Below are positions 53,542-62,831 of a stretch of DNA of 64,000 nt, in pieces. The DNA is from SVEL01 sp964573715. GTDB taxonomy: Bacteria; Bacillota; Clostridia; Lachnospirales; Lachnospiraceae. The DNA is taken from the NCBI GenBank assembly GCA_964573715.1, contig CAZNKR010000005.1, positions 1-64,000 on the forward strand, given 5' to 3'. The notes beneath the pieces are model-generated. The model was not told the DNA's origin, searched no databases, and saw nothing but the letters and a program-made list of their open reading frames with translations. Position 1 is the stretch's first letter; the number at the start of each line of letters is the position of its first letter. The position numbers and the translations under genes were made by a program.

Positions 53542-55467
53542 ATGGCCAATAAGTCTAGCGAAAAGACGCCTAAAGAGTATGAAAAAGATATACGTTTTCT
53601 GCAAAAACAACTTAATAATGCATTAGAAAAATATGATGAGGCAAAAGCATTAATTCTCGAAGAGAAGCTCCAACGAAGAGATTTCTTTTCAAAAATCAAT
53701 CATGCAGTGCGAACACCTATGAATTCCATATCGGGTTATTCCGATTTACTGCTGTTTGAATCTATTGACGAGAAGCAGCTACTATATGCCAAGCAGATAA
53801 AATCTTCCACAAATCGTATGCTTTCTTTATTTTCAGATATAGTAGATTTATCAAATATAGAAGCAGGACTTGCATTTTTAAATGAGCAGGAATACTCTGT
53901 TGAGACCCTACTTAAAACTATGGTTCACAATGCTCGTATGGAAGCCTCACTTAAAGGTATAGATTTTCGTATTCATGTTGATACCAATATTCCTAGTATG
54001 CTTTTTGGAGATTTTGTTCATATTCAACAAATCGTTAATAATTTGATAGATAATGCCATAAAACATACTGTCAATGGCTATGTTTTTTTAGATATTATCT
54101 GTGAAAAAATAGATTTCGGATGTAGATTATGCTTTATTGTTAAAGATACTGGATGTGGTATGAACAGCTCTCAGCGTGAAGCTTTAGAAAATTCCATTAG
54201 GAATTTCAACCCAAAGAGCCCCTACATTCATCGTGATATGGGTCCAGGTCTTATTACTTCCTGCTATTTTTCAAAGCTTATGAACGGAGAAATCACATTT
54301 ACAAGCAAATATGGCAAAGGTTCCACATTTATTTGTACTATATCTCAAAAGATTATTAACCCTATTTCCCTTACAAGTCATTTTATTCATTCTTTAGAAT
54401 GGGATATTACAAAGATTCTCTCTGCTCCATCTGCAAAAGTTTTAGTTGTAGATGATAGCAAAGTAAATCTTTCAGTTGCAGCTAATCTTTTAAAATGTTT
54501 TGATATAAATACAGACACCTCTACTTGTGGTTACTCCGCACTTAGGATGATTGAAGAAACAAAATATGATATTATTTTTATGGATCATATGATGCCAGAT
54601 ATAGATGGTATCGAAACTACTGAAAAAATCCGAAGTCATAAAGGTAGTTACTACAAGTCCCTTCCTATTGTTGCACTTACTGCAAATGCGACTGACGAGG
54701 CCAGACACCTGTTTATAGAACACGGATTTAGTGATTTTATGTCAAAGCCAATCGAAAAAGATATTATAAATGATATGTTATACAAATGGTTACCTAAATC
54801 AAAAATATCTTCCAAGGAGGATCCTATGCATAAAGAACAATTTCAAGATAAATTCACAATAGCTTTTGAAAAAGCTGGTATTAATATTGATGAAGGTTTT
54901 GAGCACTCTGGCGGAATAATGGAACAGTATGTAGAGATTATTAAAACCTTATGCAACGAAAGTAATAATTACATTACAAACCTTTCATTGTTTTCGGAGT
55001 CTAAAGATTTAAAAAACTATGCTATATATGCTCATGGATTAAAGGGTGCTCTTGCAACAATCGGTGCCACTACTCTTTCTTCTTATGCTAAAGAGCACGA
55101 GTTAAAGGCAAAAGAAGGTGATATTGCTTATGTAACCAAAAATAGTTCAGAGTTAATCTCAAGATTTAAAAGATTGATTGATTTAATAAATGATATCATA
55201 ACCAGCTACGACCTGGACAATTCATCAGAAGCCTCAGTTTTAGAAGAAAATAAAGCTATGTCATTAGAAGAAATACAAGAGGAGCTTAAGATTGTAAAAG
55301 AAAATATTGAAGACTATGAAGTAGATGTTGCATTAGAAATTCTAAATAATGTTAAAAAGCACAAGCTTTCTGTTGATATGATTAATTTACTTGAAAGTAT
55401 CGAGGGAAAGATAGACGATTTTGAATATGGTGATGCCATAGAAATCATAGATAAAAATCAAGACTAG
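53542..55467 (+). CDS. Cytoplasmic hybrid histidine kinase with REC and Hpt domains
   Basis: The 641 residues have no membrane helix or PAS domain, only an N-terminal coiled coil (about 10-45). Then come HisKA with H54 in SKINHAVRTPMNS, HATPase (N-box NNLIDNAIKH, G1 DTGCGMN, to about 280), a receiver (VLVVDDSKVNLS, phospho-Asp near 348 in FMDHMMPDIDG) and a C-terminal Hpt with a candidate His near 498 (YAHGLKGALATIG). This is a BarA-like phosphorelay in one chain. The input signal and final response regulator are unknown; neither is adjacent. Confidence 0.93.
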   Translation: MANKSSEKTPKEYEKDIRFLQKQLNNALEKYDEAKALILEEKLQRRDFFSKINHAVRTPMNSISGYSDLLLFESIDEKQLLYAKQIKSSTNRMLSLFSDIVDLSNIEAGLAFLNEQEYSVETLLKTMVHNARMEASLKGIDFRIHVDTNIPSMLFGDFVHIQQIVNNLIDNAIKHTVNGYVFLDIICEKIDFGCRLCFIVKDTGCGMNSSQREALENSIRNFNPKSPYIHRDMGPGLITSCYFSKLMNGEITFTSKYGKGSTFICTISQKIINPISLTSHFIHSLEWDITKILSAPSAKVLVVDDSKVNLSVAANLLKCFDINTDTSTCGYSALRMIEETKYDIIFMDHMMPDIDGIETTEKIRSHKGSYYKSLPIVALTANATDEARHLFIEHGFSDFMSKPIEKDIINDMLYKWLPKSKISSKEDPMHKEQFQDKFTIAFEKAGINIDEGFEHSGGIMEQYVEIIKTLCNESNNYITNLSLFSESKDLKNYAIYAHGLKGALATIGATTLSSYAKEHELKAKEGDIAYVTKNSSELISRFKRLIDLINDIITSYDLDNSSEASVLEENKAMSLEEIQEELKIVKENIEDYEVDVALEILNNVKKHKLSVDMINLLESIEGKIDDFEYGDAIEIIDKNQD

Positions 55468-55507
55468 TATGTAGCAATTTATAACTAATACTTATATCAA
55501 CACCTCT

Positions 55508-55553
55508 ATAATAAAATATCCTTCATACAATTGTATGAAGGATATTTTATTAT
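55508..55553. terminator. 46-bp perfect palindrome, hybrid kinase terminator
   Basis: A perfect self-complementary 46 bases centred on AATT, ending in TTTTATTAT. It can fold into a 20-bp or longer hairpin on either strand and is placed to stop both the kinase and the converging DUF4430-like gene. Confidence 0.75.
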
Positions 55554-55563
55554 GTGTTCTATT

Positions 55564-55735
55564 CTATGTATTACTTTATGTATTACTTTACGTATTACTT
55601 TATGTATTACTTTANNNNNNNNNNNNNNNNNNNNNNNNNNNNNNNNNNNNNNNNNNNNNNNNNNNNNNNNNNNNNNNNNNNNNNNNNNNNNNNNNNNNNN
55701 NNNNNNNNNNNNNNGTATTACTTTATGTATTACTT
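55564..55735. repeat. 12-bp tandem repeat with assembly gap
   Basis: Units of 12 bases (ATGTATTACTTT) flank 100 N (55615-55714) on both sides. All three frames remain open through the repeat, which gives spurious coding potential. It lies between converging genes. Confidence 0.85.
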
Positions 55736-56143
55736 ATCTTTTGTGTACTCAATTCTAAAAATATCACCATCGCTAACTGGCTGTTCATCAATACCATATT
55801 CACAATATGAACCATTTAGATAAAAAGCCCAATAGGCAGAATCTGTATTATAATCTGCAACCAATCCATTTATGGTAGTTATCATCAAACCGTACTCACC
55901 ACTAGTACCTTCAAAGGTAAGACCTTCTGTATCTTCCATTGCACCACTAAAATACTTTGCCTTAGTTTCTGTTGTATACATCTTTTCTTTACCATTAGAA
56001 TCTTCAACAACAATTGTTATTTCCTTTAAGTCTTTATTCGTTTTCTTGTCGTTTTGATGAATATACCATGTAGCTCCAAGTCCAACAATAAGTCCAATAA
56101 CTAGTGCTATTGAGATTATAGTAATAATTTTTTTTGCTTTCAT
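55730..56143 (-). CDS. Membrane-anchored DUF4430-like protein
   Basis: A protein of about 137 residues with a basic N-terminus, one membrane segment or uncleaved signal (about 6-27) and a small extracellular domain. The domain ends in the pattern WAFYLNG...G...VSDGDIFRIEY, typical of the DUF4430 (transcobalamin C-terminal-like) fold. The start at 56143 has a GGAGAG site. The gene follows the membrane chemoreceptor by 15 bases, suggesting a shared transcript. A ligand-binding role outside the cell is inferred, ligand unknown. Confidence 0.8.
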   Translation of the reverse strand: MKAKKIITIISIALVIGLIVGLGATWYIHQNDKKTNKDLKEITIVVEDSNGKEKMYTTETKAKYFSGAMEDTEGLTFEGTSGEYGLMITTINGLVADYNTDSAYWAFYLNGSYCEYGIDEQPVSDGDIFRIEYTKDK

Positions 56144-56158
56144 AACTCTCTCCAAATT

Positions 56159-57631
56159 CTAATAATTTTCTTCAAATGAACGAAGCTGTTTTGTTACATC
56201 ATCCACTAATTCTTTTACATGATTAGTTGTTTCTAAGTTTCTCTTTGCAAAATCCAATGTCTGCTGTGAATTTGCTGTAACCTCTTCACTTACTGCCGAG
56301 ATTGTATCTATCTGCATAACAATTTCATCGTTGGCTACCTTAACGCTAGACATCTTTTCTGTTTGTATCTTTGTATTCTCTACTACTCTATTTACACTGT
56401 CACTTATTTTATCAAAATACGTCTTAGTTTCATTAATGAGCTCAAATTCAGAATTGTTTATCTCATCCATATGACTAACTGCTTCATATGCTGTTGAAGA
56501 ACTATCCTTCAAATGTTGGATAATAGAAGCAATATCATCTGTGGCTGTCTGAGTCTGTGTAGCTAATGATGTGATTTCGCTGGCAACAACTGCAAATCCT
56601 CTTCCAGACTCACCTGCTCTAGCTGCTTCAATAGAAGCATTAAGTGCTAAAAGGTTTGTTTGATTTGCTATTGAATTAATCATCTCTATAATCTTAATTG
56701 CCTCTTCTGTCTTGTTTTGTAATAATTTCATTGAAGAAAGCACTATATCATTTTGTTCTTTAGCTTTTTTCGAAGCCTGATCAAGTCCTGACATGTTTTG
56801 AATACCAGTATCAACATTATCCTTTGCCATATTTGACAATTCATTAATGCTATCAGTTAAATTGGCTAATTCATTAACCATATTTTGAATATGCTGTGTT
56901 GTAACTAGCTGATGTTGTATAGCCTCAGCCGTCTGTCCTGATCCTTGTGAAATTTCATCAATAGCTGAAACAGATGAGCTTGTAGACTCTGTTAAAACAG
57001 TTATTTCTGTAAGAATGTCTTTAGTTGCTTTATGTACTGATAACGCAATGCTCTTCATCTCTCCAACAAGCTTTTCAATCTCTGCATTTCCATCAGCCAA
57101 TGAATTAATCTTTTGCTGATTTATACGTGTAGAATACTTGCTAGCAAAGATTGCAATAATCTGAACAAGAAGAACCACTGCAAGCTGAATTTCTCTTTCT
57201 GTTAAATCATTTGTATGCTTAAATTTTAAGCAATACACAATACTAAATATATTTGCTGCGATAACGATAATAGAATAATTTCTAATCATCTTATAGTCAT
57301 TTGCAATAAGTAGTACTGATAAAAGTGGGAAACAGTAAACAAATGTCATAACTGTAACTCCCGAACATAATACAAAAACATAGAGAATCGCATAACTATA
57401 TGCAATCAATGGAGCCAGGATTTTTGCATTCTTGTTCTTTGCATATACGACGTTTGAAATAACAACTGGAACAATTCCAAGTATAAGCATAACTGCATAG
57501 TAAATAATGTCTCTGTTACCTTTAACAACTTCTAATAAATATGCTATCTCAATAACAGCAATAACAATCTCATATGAAATAAGCATAATCTTATTTGTCG
57601 TTTTCTTTTCGTTTGTTTGTGAATGTTTCAT
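56159..57631 (-). CDS. Membrane chemoreceptor with multi-helix N-terminus
   Basis: About 490 residues. Five or six membrane helices fill roughly 15-165, with almost no extracellular sensor domain. A cytoplasmic MCP signalling region follows, with tip NLLALNASIEAARAGESGRG near 345. There is no clear HAMP domain. The start at 57631 follows GGAGG. This architecture suggests sensing within the membrane. No che genes are in the window. The next gene is the DUF4430-like protein, a possible ligand-binding partner. Confidence 0.9.
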   Translation of the reverse strand: MKHSQTNEKKTTNKIMLISYEIVIAVIEIAYLLEVVKGNRDIIYYAVMLILGIVPVVISNVVYAKNKNAKILAPLIAYSYAILYVFVLCSGVTVMTFVYCFPLLSVLLIANDYKMIRNYSIIVIAANIFSIVYCLKFKHTNDLTEREIQLAVVLLVQIIAIFASKYSTRINQQKINSLADGNAEIEKLVGEMKSIALSVHKATKDILTEITVLTESTSSSVSAIDEISQGSGQTAEAIQHQLVTTQHIQNMVNELANLTDSINELSNMAKDNVDTGIQNMSGLDQASKKAKEQNDIVLSSMKLLQNKTEEAIKIIEMINSIANQTNLLALNASIEAARAGESGRGFAVVASEITSLATQTQTATDDIASIIQHLKDSSSTAYEAVSHMDEINNSEFELINETKTYFDKISDSVNRVVENTKIQTEKMSSVKVANDEIVMQIDTISAVSEEVTANSQQTLDFAKRNLETTNHVKELVDDVTKQLRSFEENY

Positions 57632-57710
57632 AGTATACCTCCAGAATAATTTTACGTACAAATAATGAATTTATTTTACCACAAATATCCATTATTTTAA
57701 ATAGAAAAAA

Positions 57711-57748
57711 TAAAAAATGCCTTAAGAATTTTTTTGAAGTCTTAAGGC
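57711..57748 (-). terminator. tRNA-Gly terminator
   Basis: A 9-bp stem GCCTTAAGA / TCTTAAGGC (57740-57748 / 57719-57727) is followed by a U-rich run on the minus strand. Confidence 0.85.
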
Positions 57749-57756
57749 AAAACAAA

Positions 57757-57828
<72 letters not shown>

Positions 57829-57929
57829 AATGCACACTTGGATGTGCGAACATCCAAGATTTTACCATGTGCTTAAATTCTTGTCAATAATTTTTTACAA
57901 TTTATCTTTTGTATTTAATTTCTTTTGTT

Positions 57930-58595
57930 TTAATCTTCTACGGTTTGTTCTTCAATCATATATCTTATCTGCTGCATTCTACAATCCATATCACTTATTA
58001 CATCTGCACAGGACCTTAGTTCTTCTACAATAACTTCTTGATTCTCAATATTTTTCTTATATCTAAGCTTATGATCAAGACTTGCCCAAAAATCCATTGC
58101 TATTGTTCTAAACTGAACTTCTACCTTCATATTCTTCTTGCCATTTGCAAGGAAAATAGGAATATCTAAAATCAGATGTAAACTTCTATATCCGTTAGGC
58201 TTTGGATTTTTAATGTAATCCTTTTTTTGAACAAGAATAACATCATCTTGATTTGTCAGCTGATCAGCGAGCCTGTAAATATCATCCGGAAAAGAACAAA
58301 TAACTCTAATTCCAGCTACATCTGTAAGCTCTTTTTCTATATTTTCTACAGTTGGAGTAAATCCTCTTCTTTTTAATTTTTCACATATGCTCATAGGACT
58401 TTTAATTCTAGACTTAATTGATTCAAAAGGATTTCTGTCATATTGAACTGTATACTCATCATTTAAAACATTCAACTTTGTTTCAATTTCTCTTACTGCA
58501 CATCTGTACTGCATCATTAGCTGCATAAAAGGTGCAGCCTTTTCAAATACTATTTCTGTATCGTCATCTAACATTATAGATACTTCTTCGATCAT
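57930..58595 (-). CDS. Small alarmone synthetase (RelP/RelQ type)
   Basis: A 221-residue single-domain (p)ppGpp synthetase without hydrolase or regulatory domains. Seen are RIKSPMSICEKLKRRG (substrate region), the DVAGIRVIC strand with the catalytic Asp, NGYRSLHLIL and VEVQFRTIAMDFWASLDHK. These enzymes make ppGpp or pGpp from GTP/GDP and ATP under stress, independent of stalled ribosomes. The start at 58595 follows GAGG. It is 29 bases downstream of the response regulator and may be co-transcribed with the two-component system. Confidence 0.93.
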   Translation of the reverse strand: MIEEVSIMLDDDTEIVFEKAAPFMQLMMQYRCAVREIETKLNVLNDEYTVQYDRNPFESIKSRIKSPMSICEKLKRRGFTPTVENIEKELTDVAGIRVICSFPDDIYRLADQLTNQDDVILVQKKDYIKNPKPNGYRSLHLILDIPIFLANGKKNMKVEVQFRTIAMDFWASLDHKLRYKKNIENQEVIVEELRSCADVISDMDCRMQQIRYMIEEQTVED

Positions 58596-58624
58596 AATAA
58601 TACCTCGTAAATATTGTTTTTTTC

Positions 58625-59263
58625 TTACTTCTTATGTCTGTAATAATACACAACTAGCTGAGTTCTATCTCTTAAATCTAGCTTGCTAAGAATATTACTA
58701 AGATAATTCCTTACTGTTCCTTCAGATAAGAACAGGATGCTTGCAATTTCTTTATTGCTAAGGCCATCTGCAACAAGTGTTATTATCTCATATTCTTTTT
58801 TAGTAACGTCATATTTTATATACGCTTCTTTTTCTTCTGTTGTGATTTCACTTTTATCTATTGATATTTGTGGTAGTTTCTCTATTATCTCACCACCAAA
58901 TACTGATTGACCAGATTCTACAGCTATTAATGAAGGAACAATCCCTTCAAAATCCTGCTTTAAAATATAGCCCTTTGCCCCACACTTAATCGCCTCCGTT
59001 ACGTATTCATCATCCGAAAAGGTAGTTAGAAACAGTATCTTGGCATTTGGATGTTTTTTTCTAATAGAAAATGCGGCTTCTATTCCAGTCATTTGCTCCA
59101 TACGTATATCAGACAATAATATATCCGGCAAATATTTATCATACAACATAACTGCCTCTTGACCTGACTTTCCTGTACCTGACACAGTAATACCTTTGGC
59201 CTCTATTATTGTTTTCAATGACATCAATACAATATCATCATCATCTACTATTACAATATGCAT
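58625..59263 (-). CDS. NarL/LuxR-type response regulator
   Basis: A 212-residue regulator with a receiver domain (acidic DDDD at 7-10, phospho-Asp D52 in LLSDIRM, later Lys) and a LuxR-type helix-turn-helix (about 148-205, LVADGLSNKEIASILFLSEG). Its ATG overlaps the histidine kinase stop (TAATG), so the two form a pair. The divergent ABC exporter is its most likely target, with palindromes in between. Confidence 0.95.
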   Translation of the reverse strand: MHIVIVDDDDIVLMSLKTIIEAKGITVSGTGKSGQEAVMLYDKYLPDILLSDIRMEQMTGIEAAFSIRKKHPNAKILFLTTFSDDEYVTEAIKCGAKGYILKQDFEGIVPSLIAVESGQSVFGGEIIEKLPQISIDKSEITTEEKEAYIKYDVTKKEYEIITLVADGLSNKEIASILFLSEGTVRNYLSNILSKLDLRDRTQLVVYYYRHKK

Positions 59264-60462
59264 TATTGTTCTCCTTTTTGACTTGTCTCTTCCTTTGGTA
59301 CAGAAATAAATATCCTAAAGCCATTTGTTGTTTGAAACGTAATAATTCCTTTAAGCTGTTTTACTCTATCTTCCATATTCTTAAGTCCAATACCCTCCGT
59401 AAAATCATTCACTTCACTTGTTTTTGTACCATCATCATGAACAACCATTTGATAGTATCCCTCAAGCTCTCTCATGTATATTGTTACATGTCTTCCATTG
59501 GAATGTCTGATAATATTGGTAATAGCCTCTTTGAGTATGGTTAAAAATGTATATTTTACGTTTTTGTTTGCATCTAGGGAAATATCACATTCAAAATGAG
59601 TGTCAATATCCACTAATTCTTTAATTAATTCATTTGAAGCTTGTCTTAAATCAAAACTTTCTTTATGTAAATCGTGTACACTTTCTCTAATACTGTTCAT
59701 TGCCTCATCAAGAGATATTTTAACCGGAATGAGCTGTTTCTCCACAGGAGTGTTTTTATTTATAGCTAATATAGCTCCTAACTGCAAAATAGACCTGGAA
59801 ATAATATGTCCAACATTATCATGGATTTCTCTGGCTATTCGATTTCTTTCTCTCAAGGTCGCAATATATACTTCGTTTTCTTGATTTTCTCCTAAATATT
59901 TGTTTTTCAACTCTAAAATTCGATTTTGTTCTATACCATCATCTCGTAATTTTTTATTTAGTATACTGTATTGTTTTAGGATTCTATATTTGCTTCCCAT
60001 AAATGCACCGATTAGCATTGTACAAACAATCATAATTCCTTTAAAAGAGCTAAAATACACATACCCACGAATAGCTGTAATAACAAACATCAAAATATCA
60101 ATAGCAAAAAGCTTCTTATAATTTTCTTTTTGAAACAAGTCAAATACGTCACCCCTGCCATACTGCTTATAACTGCTATTATTTATGGTAACAGCAAGTA
60201 TATCTCCGTATCTATTAAATAAGGAATATGTAAGAAGTGGCAAGAAAAATGCAAGATTTGGAATGATTAGAGAAATGGCTGCAACTAAAGCATATCCCGT
60301 CACTTCATAAAGATTTTGCCTTTTGTTTGAAAAATAAATAGAAAATCCCAAAAGAATAATTCCTATTAATGAATATCCAACTATAACTGTATTATCTGCA
60401 TTTTGGGCTATTGTAATAAAGCCTAATATGTACAGCAAAAGTCTATCTATTATGCCTATCAT
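59263..60462 (-). CDS. HisKA_3-type sensor histidine kinase
   Basis: A 399-residue membrane kinase with four to six helices in the first ~155 residues, a linker coiled coil (about 165-205), the phosphorylation motif RIAREIHDNVGH (H214) and a HATPase domain (ITNIIRHSN, HDDGT, GIGLKNMEDRV). It resembles the DesK/NarX group that pairs with LuxR-type regulators. No extracellular domain is evident, suggesting it senses a membrane signal or a peptide-type stress. It is divergent from the ABC genes. Confidence 0.93.
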   Translation of the reverse strand: MIGIIDRLLLYILGFITIAQNADNTVIVGYSLIGIILLGFSIYFSNKRQNLYEVTGYALVAAISLIIPNLAFFLPLLTYSLFNRYGDILAVTINNSSYKQYGRGDVFDLFQKENYKKLFAIDILMFVITAIRGYVYFSSFKGIMIVCTMLIGAFMGSKYRILKQYSILNKKLRDDGIEQNRILELKNKYLGENQENEVYIATLRERNRIAREIHDNVGHIISRSILQLGAILAINKNTPVEKQLIPVKISLDEAMNSIRESVHDLHKESFDLRQASNELIKELVDIDTHFECDISLDANKNVKYTFLTILKEAITNIIRHSNGRHVTIYMRELEGYYQMVVHDDGTKTSEVNDFTEGIGLKNMEDRVKQLKGIITFQTTNGFRIFISVPKEETSQKGEQ

Positions 60463-60533
60463 AACGCTCCTTTAAACATTTTATAAACTATTCATATTAT
60501 ACCATAGTTTTGTTATTATTTCATAAAATAAAT

Positions 60534-60577
60534 GTGACATTTGTCACTAAAAATATGTGAGTATTTTCACTAAACAA
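60534..60577. promoter_or_regulatory. Palindromes between the kinase and ABC operons
   Basis: A perfect GTGACA-TT-TGTCAC inverted repeat (60534-60547) is followed by a second GTGA...TCAC (about 60557-60572) and two TCACTAAA motifs. They lie between the kinase's TATAAT (near 60497) and the ABC operon's likely promoter (TAAACA / TATACT near 60600). Candidate response-regulator sites. Apart from these, 60463-60731 shows no gene. Confidence 0.5.
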
Positions 60578-60731
60578 CTTTTCTAAAAGAAAATATACTA
60601 TAACTATCCCGTAAGGTATACTTTAACCATCCTGAGAAACAATAGCCATATAAAGAATTATTAATCTCGGTTGAAGCATACTAATACATATTTTAGGGAA
60701 AATTTTTTCAAGCATATTAGGAGGTTTGATT

Positions 60732-61673
60732 ATGAACGAATCAGTTATTACCGTTGAAAATCTTGTTAAACGATACAAAGAGTTAATCGCCCTTGACCAT
60801 TTTAACTTAGATATTGAGGAAGGAGAAATTTTTGGTCTTTTAGGTCCAAATGGCTCTGGAAAAACAACCACCATTAATTGTATTTTGTCTCTTTTACAAT
60901 ACGACAAAGGTTCCATTAAGGTCTTTGGAAAAGAAATGAAGCCTGATAGTTATGATATTAAACGTCAAATTGGTGTTGTTATGCAAAATGTTGCTGTATT
61001 TGACGAGCTTACCGTATATGAAAACATTGATTATTTCTGCGGTCTTTACATAAAAGACAAACAGCTACGCAAAAAATACGTTGACGAAGCCATTGAATTT
61101 GTAGATTTATCAAGTTTTACAAAATTCTATCCCAAAAAACTATCTGGTGGTTTACTAAGACGATTAAATATTGCCTGCGGCATAGCTCATAAACCAAAGT
61201 TGATTTTCTTAGACGAACCAACAGTTGCTGTTGATCCTCAAAGCCGAAACAAAATCCTAGAAGGAATCGTGAAGCTTAACAAGCAGGGCTCAACCATTAT
61301 TTACACTTCTCATTACATGGAAGAAATTGAACAAATTTGTACAAGAATAGCTATTATGGATAAAGGCAAAAACCTTGCTATCGGAACTACTGAAGAATTA
61401 AAACGAATGATTAAAAACAACGAGGTAATTAGTATTGAATTACTTGAATTAACCGAAGCTGTAAGAAAAGATATTGAAGGACTCGCAAATGTATACAAAA
61501 CAAACTATGCTGATAACATTCTTAAGATTTATTATTCTGGTGGAAAGCATAATCTCATCAATGTTTTAGACTACCTAAAGAACAACTCTATTCCTTTTGG
61601 TCGTGTGTATTCTGAGCTACCATCCTTAAATGATGTCTTTCTTGAAATCACCGGCAAAGAGCTTAGAGATTAG
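60732..61673 (+). CDS. ABC transporter ATP-binding subunit
   Basis: A 314-residue ATPase with Walker A LLGPNGSGKTT (about 36-46), signature LSGGLLRRLN, Walker B LIFLDEPTVAVDP and a C-terminal extension (about 235-314) usual in drug or sodium exporter (CcmA/NatA-like) subunits. The ATG at 60732 has AGGAGG 7 bases upstream. It is followed by two ABC-2 permeases and controlled, most likely, by the divergent two-component system. Confidence 0.96.
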   Translation: MNESVITVENLVKRYKELIALDHFNLDIEEGEIFGLLGPNGSGKTTTINCILSLLQYDKGSIKVFGKEMKPDSYDIKRQIGVVMQNVAVFDELTVYENIDYFCGLYIKDKQLRKKYVDEAIEFVDLSSFTKFYPKKLSGGLLRRLNIACGIAHKPKLIFLDEPTVAVDPQSRNKILEGIVKLNKQGSTIIYTSHYMEEIEQICTRIAIMDKGKNLAIGTTEELKRMIKNNEVISIELLELTEAVRKDIEGLANVYKTNYADNILKIYYSGGKHNLINVLDYLKNNSIPFGRVYSELPSLNDVFLEITGKELRD

Positions 61674-61682
61674 GAGGCGCCT

Positions 61683-62831
61683 ATGTTTTTTCATATTTTT
61701 AAATATAGAATTAAAACCATATTCCACACAAAGGAAGAAGTTTTTTGGATATTAATATTTCCAATTTTACTTGGAACTTGTTTCTTTGCCGCTTTTAGTA
61801 ATATATCTAGTTCAACAGAGAACTTCGAAACTATAGATGTGGCTATTGTTCTAGATGCAGATGAAACTCCCAAATATATTTTCGATGCAATGTCTGATAA
61901 GAACACTTCATCCGAGAATGAAACTGCTTTATTGCATATAACCTACTGTGATATTTCTAAGGCTACAGATTTATTAAACTCAAATGATATTACTGGCATT
62001 ATTTCTTTTACAAATAACACTCCTGAATTAACAGTTGTAGAAGAAAGTATTAACGCAAGTATTCTCAAAGAAATATTAGACAAATACATACAGGTTAGCT
62101 CTATTTTACAAAAGCTTGGTTCTTCTGACCCGGTACAGATTCAAAAAACCATTCAAAGCGTTATGTCAGATAATTCTTTCATTACTACAAAAAAACTTAC
62201 CGACGGAAATACGGATATGTTTACCGACTATTTCTACTCTCTAATAGCAATGACTTGCCTATTTGGAGCCCTAAGTGGTCAATCCTGTGCAACACAAATG
62301 AAAGCCAATCTTTCTTCCCTTGGAATGCGTAAAAATCTTGCACCAGTAAATCGTGGAACTATTATTGCTGCTGATTTCTTGGCAACCTACCTATTACAGG
62401 TTATTGCAAATATTATTCTTATTATCTATCTAAATTATATTTTAAAGGTAAATTTAGGTGGCAGTTTTCCACTCATCCTACTAACTGCAATCACCGGTTC
62501 ACTAATAGGAGTTTCTAGTGGTATTTTTATTGGTTCTATTCCAAAATTATCTGAGAACATAAAAATGGCAATCAATATAGCCCTAGCGCTCTTTGGTAGC
62601 TTTTTAAGCGGACTTATGTTTGGTGGGTTAAAATATGTTATTGAAGAAAAAATACCTATTATTAACAGACTTAATCCTGCTACTGTTATTACCGATGCAC
62701 TATACTCATTAAACATCTACGATACCTATGATAGATATATAACCTGTATGATTACCTTAGTTATCTATTGTGTAATATTCTGTAGTGCTAGCTACTTTAT
62801 TACAAGGAGGGAATCATATGCAAGTCTTTAA
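61683..62831 (+). CDS. ABC-2 type permease, first of two
   Basis: A 382-residue permease: one N-terminal helix (about 20-40), a large extracellular region (40-180) and five C-terminal helices (about 185-375), with an ABC-2 core. A GGAGG site precedes the ATG. It overlaps the next permease by 14 bases and probably forms a heterodimer with it. The exported substrate is unknown; drugs, peptides or lipid-like molecules are typical. Confidence 0.92.
   Translation: MFFHIFKYRIKTIFHTKEEVFWILIFPILLGTCFFAAFSNISSSTENFETIDVAIVLDADETPKYIFDAMSDKNTSSENETALLHITYCDISKATDLLNSNDITGIISFTNNTPELTVVEESINASILKEILDKYIQVSSILQKLGSSDPVQIQKTIQSVMSDNSFITTKKLTDGNTDMFTDYFYSLIAMTCLFGALSGQSCATQMKANLSSLGMRKNLAPVNRGTIIAADFLATYLLQVIANIILIIYLNYILKVNLGGSFPLILLTAITGSLIGVSSGIFIGSIPKLSENIKMAINIALALFGSFLSGLMFGGLKYVIEEKIPIINRLNPATVITDALYSLNIYDTYDRYITCMITLVIYCVIFCSASYFITRRESYASL

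Noticed and set aside
55531..55823. Plus-strand frames across the 12-bp repeat
   Set aside because: The 12-base period is a multiple of three with no stop in any register, giving artificial frames; no ribosome site.
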